Program-made: the position numbers and the translations under genes | Notes under the pieces: model-generated | What the model was told of the DNA's origin: nothing | The model's input: only the letters and a program-made list of their open reading frames with translations | Databases searched by the model: none | Shown here: piece after piece, positions 61,588-64,000 of the stretch | Layout: the number at the start of each line of letters is the position of its first letter | How positions within the stretch are numbered: the first letter of the stretch is position 1 | NCBI GenBank assembly: GCA_002897695.1 | Contig: BDTG01000043.1 | Location: 112,054-176,053, forward strand | Origin: a bacterium BMS3Abin14 | GTDB taxonomy: Bacteria; BMS3Abin14 | Direction of reading: 5' to 3' | DNA: 64,000 nt

Positions 61588-62700
61588 ATGAAAAGCGAAA
61601 TCTACCTCGATTACAATGCAAGCACACCCTTGGCCCCGGAAGTGATCGAAGCGATGCGCCCCTTCCTGGCCGGCTACTACGGGAACCCCTCTTCGCTTCA
61701 TTTTGCCGGAGCCCCGGCGAAGGCGGCCCTGGAAAGAACAAGGGGAAAGGTGGCGGCCCTGATCGGCTGCGCACCCGGAGAGATCGTCTTCACGAGCGGG
61801 GGGAGCGAGAGCGACAATCACGCCATCAAGGGGACCTTCTTTGCCTGCGAAGGGGGCAGAAAACATGTTATCACCACCGCCGTGGAACACCCTGCGGTTA
61901 TCGAGCCGATCAGATTCCTGCAGAGGCTGGGCGCTGAAGCCTCAATCGTCCCTGTGGACAAAGATGGCATGGTCGACCCGGACGATATCAGGAAGGAGAT
62001 CAGGAAAGAGACCATCCTTGTATCGGTCATGCACGCCAACAACGAGGTGGGGACGATAGAACCCATAGAGGAGATATCGAGGATCACGAGGGAGTATGGG
62101 ATACCCTTCCATACGGATGCTGCGCAGTCGGCGGGAAAGATCCCGGTGGACGTGGACTCCCTGGGGGTGGACCTTCTCACCATCGCCGGGCACAAGCTTT
62201 ACGCGCCCAAGGGGGTGGGTGCGCTGTATGTTCGTGAGGGGACGAAGCTCGCGTCGTTTGTCCACGGCGCGGGGCACGAGGAAGGTAGAAGAGCGGGCAC
62301 AGAGAGCGTACTTCTCGCCGTGGGGCTTGGCAGGGCGTGCGAGATCGCGCCGGATTTCATGAACGGGGATGTGCGTCTTTTGAGGGATCTTTTCTTCGAG
62401 AAGCTCAAGGAGATTTTCGGTGACGATATAGTCCTGAACGGCCATCCGGAGATGCGTTTGCCGAATACCCTTAACGTAAGTTTCAGGGGTAAAATGGGAA
62501 GTGCGATCCTGGATCGCCTGGATGGGGTCGCTGCATCAACCGGATCCGCCTGCCACGCCGGCGAAACAGCTCTGTCTCCTGTCCAAAAGGCTATGGGGGT
62601 TTCTGAAGAGACGGGACTGGGTGCGGTGAGATTCAGCCTGGGAAGGATGACGACAAGGGATGAAATCCTGGAGGTCGTTGAGCGGCTTAAACATGTTTAA
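61588..62700 (+). CDS. Cysteine desulfurase (NifS-like, class V aminotransferase)
   Basis: PLP enzyme of 370 residues that takes sulfur (or selenium) from cysteine (selenocysteine). It begins MKSEIYLDYNASTPLAPEVI. The PLP lysine is in TIAGHKLYAPKGVGALYV, with FHTDAAQSAGKIPVD before it. The catalytic Cys loop is TGSACHAGETALSPVQKAMG, a short-loop variant distinct from IscS. The start has GGAGGAG upstream. It is divergent from the ArsR-rhodanese regulator and may supply persulfide, or selenium for Sec synthesis (inference). Confidence 0.9.
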   Translation: MKSEIYLDYNASTPLAPEVIEAMRPFLAGYYGNPSSLHFAGAPAKAALERTRGKVAALIGCAPGEIVFTSGGSESDNHAIKGTFFACEGGRKHVITTAVEHPAVIEPIRFLQRLGAEASIVPVDKDGMVDPDDIRKEIRKETILVSVMHANNEVGTIEPIEEISRITREYGIPFHTDAAQSAGKIPVDVDSLGVDLLTIAGHKLYAPKGVGALYVREGTKLASFVHGAGHEEGRRAGTESVLLAVGLGRACEIAPDFMNGDVRLLRDLFFEKLKEIFGDDIVLNGHPEMRLPNTLNVSFRGKMGSAILDRLDGVAASTGSACHAGETALSPVQKAMGVSEETGLGAVRFSLGRMTTRDEILEVVERLKHV

Positions 62701-62704
62701 GCAG

Positions 62705-63911
62705 TAGTGTCCGGTTAATAGTTGAATAAATTCAACTGGTTAATTGATCCCTCTGCTTCTTCCGTGCGATGAGAGTCTGTAAGTATCTGTAAGATTGATG
62801 TTTTTTCGAAAGTAGTGACGCTCAATATCTGTAAAATAGTGTAGAGGCTGGCTTCCAGGTTGAGGCGTTTTTTTATAATTGCCACTAACACGTAGACGGA
62901 GACAGCGATCCAGATCTGAGTTTTGACCGCGTTTTCGGAAGTTCCGTAGAAAGATTTTATCCGGAGATGCTGCTTGATCCATTTGAAGAAGAGTTCGATC
63001 TGCCAACGGCATCGGTATAGTTCGGCAATAGTTAGAGCGGGCAATGCGAAGTTGTTTGTGAGGAAAGTCAGCGTTTTTTTGGTTTTGGCGTCGAAATATT
63101 TGACCCGCCGGAGTTTCTCTGGATAGTACTTGGCGGAACGAGGAACAGTAAACCTGATGATCTGATCGCATTTGATTCCCGTGGTCTTGTCGACTGGGTG
63201 GGAATAAAGCCTTCGGAATTGCAGGTTGGACTTGGCTCGAATGACGAACCAAGCTGGCCACTGTGACAGATGATACAGTCGAGCGAAATCCACGTAGCCC
63301 CGGTCCATGATGTAGAAGGCCCCGGGTTCCGGAATCAATTCGTCGAGGATATTGACATCGTGCAGCAAGCCGTCGGAGATGCTTATAAACGTAGGTATAT
63401 TGCCGCGCAGGTCCAATAGGGTGTGGAGTTTGATAGCGCCTTTGGTTTTGCGGAATCTGGCCCATGGAAACACCGACAAGCACAGGTCGACGGTGGTGGA
63501 ATCGAGAGCATATACGGTCTGGTCGAGATCGACACCAAACTCGTCGTTGATGTACAGTTTGCGGGCGATGTGTATAAGTGATTGGGCGAAGTCGGCATGG
63601 ATGCGCCAGTCGCGTTTTTCGTTGGCATCCGCAAGGGTGCTTCGTGATATTTGACTGCGGACGCCCATGTGGTAGAGCTTGTTCTGCTGTGCACGCAGAC
63701 AGGCTTCGATATCCCGCAGACTTTCCCTGTAGGTCAGTTGAGCGAAGGCCATACAGAGGAATTGATCCAGACAGGTAAAGCTCTTGATTTTGTGGTTGCC
63801 GTGATATCGTTTTACGCATCGCCGAAAGGTGTGCATGGGGAGATGATCCATAACCTGCGAAAATATGAGTTGCCCTGCGTACATAAGCTAGTGTCCATCC
63901 GTAAACTCTAA
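62705..63911 (-). mobile_element. IS4-family insertion sequence (right end not resolved)
   Basis: The element begins just after the desulfurase stop, with TAGTGTCCGGTTAATAG at the left edge. The same eight bases TAGTGTCC recur in direct orientation at 63889-63896, but the expected inverted copy is not seen before the window ends. So the right end is either diverged or beyond 64000. Base composition is clearly more AT-rich than the neighbours, a sign of recent arrival. Confidence 0.7.
62715..63884 (-). CDS. IS4-family DDE transposase
   Basis: Transposase of 389 residues. The N-terminal domain resembles DUF4372 (FSQVMDHLPMHTFRRCVKRY; CMAFAQLTYRESLRDIEACL). The DDE core shows YALDSTTVDL (first Asp), FYIMDRGYVDFARLYHL (second Asp) and the IS4 Y-x2-R-x3-E-x6-K region CRWQIELFFKWIKQHLRIK. 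The frame is intact and may be active. It ends 15 bases after the desulfurase stop. Confidence 0.9.
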   Translation of the reverse strand: MYAGQLIFSQVMDHLPMHTFRRCVKRYHGNHKIKSFTCLDQFLCMAFAQLTYRESLRDIEACLRAQQNKLYHMGVRSQISRSTLADANEKRDWRIHADFAQSLIHIARKLYINDEFGVDLDQTVYALDSTTVDLCLSVFPWARFRKTKGAIKLHTLLDLRGNIPTFISISDGLLHDVNILDELIPEPGAFYIMDRGYVDFARLYHLSQWPAWFVIRAKSNLQFRRLYSHPVDKTTGIKCDQIIRFTVPRSAKYYPEKLRRVKYFDAKTKKTLTFLTNNFALPALTIAELYRCRWQIELFFKWIKQHLRIKSFYGTSENAVKTQIWIAVSVYVLVAIIKKRLNLEASLYTILQILSVTTFEKTSILQILTDSHRTEEAEGSINQLNLFNY

Positions 63912-64000
63912 CCTGTTGATAATATTAGCAAATTGTGTGTTTTTTGTTTGTATTTTCCTTTGTTTATCATACACGATTTCGGTAACATATTGATATTATT

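Noticed and set aside
62740-63819. Second long minus-strand frame inside the transposase
   Set aside because: Frame-shifted shadow of the intact transposase; an Arg/Pro/Gln-rich composition with no motif.

Overview
The window is about 64 kb of a GC-rich bacterial chromosome, most likely from a deltaproteobacterium (Desulfobacterota-type). The evidence is the aroA-cmk-ispH-rpsA order, the M50 protease-trpS-scpA run, fused-subunit 2-oxoacid:ferredoxin oxidoreductase genes, a DHH-CBS-poly(A) polymerase fusion, an LpxL-type acyltransferase and many two-component sensors. The assignment rests on gene content and order; no 16S gene is present. TGA is an ordinary stop in most genes here, so the genetic code is standard.

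From 1 to 50 kb the window is dense housekeeping sequence, nearly all on the minus strand: scpA/trpS/M50 protease, the DHH-CBS-CCA enzyme, xer recombinase, mtnP, a thioesterase and QueT pair, HU, a sensor kinase, 2-oxoacid:ferredoxin oxidoreductase, tRNA-Leu, lpxL-like, pckA, a GAF chemoreceptor-like protein, der, a TPR/peptidase-MA protein, an SNase, a TlpA-like protein, yebC-ruvCAB, ihfB and sppA. A long leftward superoperon-like stretch follows: guaB-guaA-dnaE-accA-pheA-hisC-aroF-tyrA-aroA-cmk-ispH-rpsA, linking purine, fatty-acid, aromatic amino-acid and isoprenoid synthesis to translation. Then comes a branched-chain amino-acid type ABC transporter (livK-livH-livM-livG-livF) with a hairpin terminator between livK and livH.

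From 50 to 64 kb the region is accessory: remnants, sensors, a mercury-detoxification operon, sulfur/persulfide genes and an IS4-family transposase. The mercury operon (merR, a CPAC thioredoxin-like gene, merT, merP, merA, then a thioredoxin-like gene) reads leftward from a MerR-type promoter with a perfect 16-bp dyad in a 19-bp spacer. Two of its genes are missed by ordinary gene calling because each has an in-frame TGA where the family is expected to have cysteine. In merP the metal motif reads GMT-TGA-GLC. In the last gene of the cluster the TGA follows GFS and precedes RMY, and a 7-bp hairpin with loop GGA starts its loop 22 nt downstream, the geometry of a bacterial SECIS. I read these as candidate selenoproteins, giving a selenium-equipped mercury operon. 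This is the most interesting observation in the window.

Around this operon lie several genes with internal deletions: a DUF3179 gene, a sulfide:quinone reductase-like gene and a DsrE/fatty-acid-hydroxylase mosaic. Next to the quinone-reductase remnant are an ArsR-rhodanese regulator with two cysteines placed as in persulfide sensors, a cysteine desulfurase and an intact DsrE protein.

Two repeat families run through the gaps between genes. One is a set of patchwork tracts built from short degenerate words (five tracts). The other is a small hairpin repeat with core GATGGACT...AGTCCATC (four copies).
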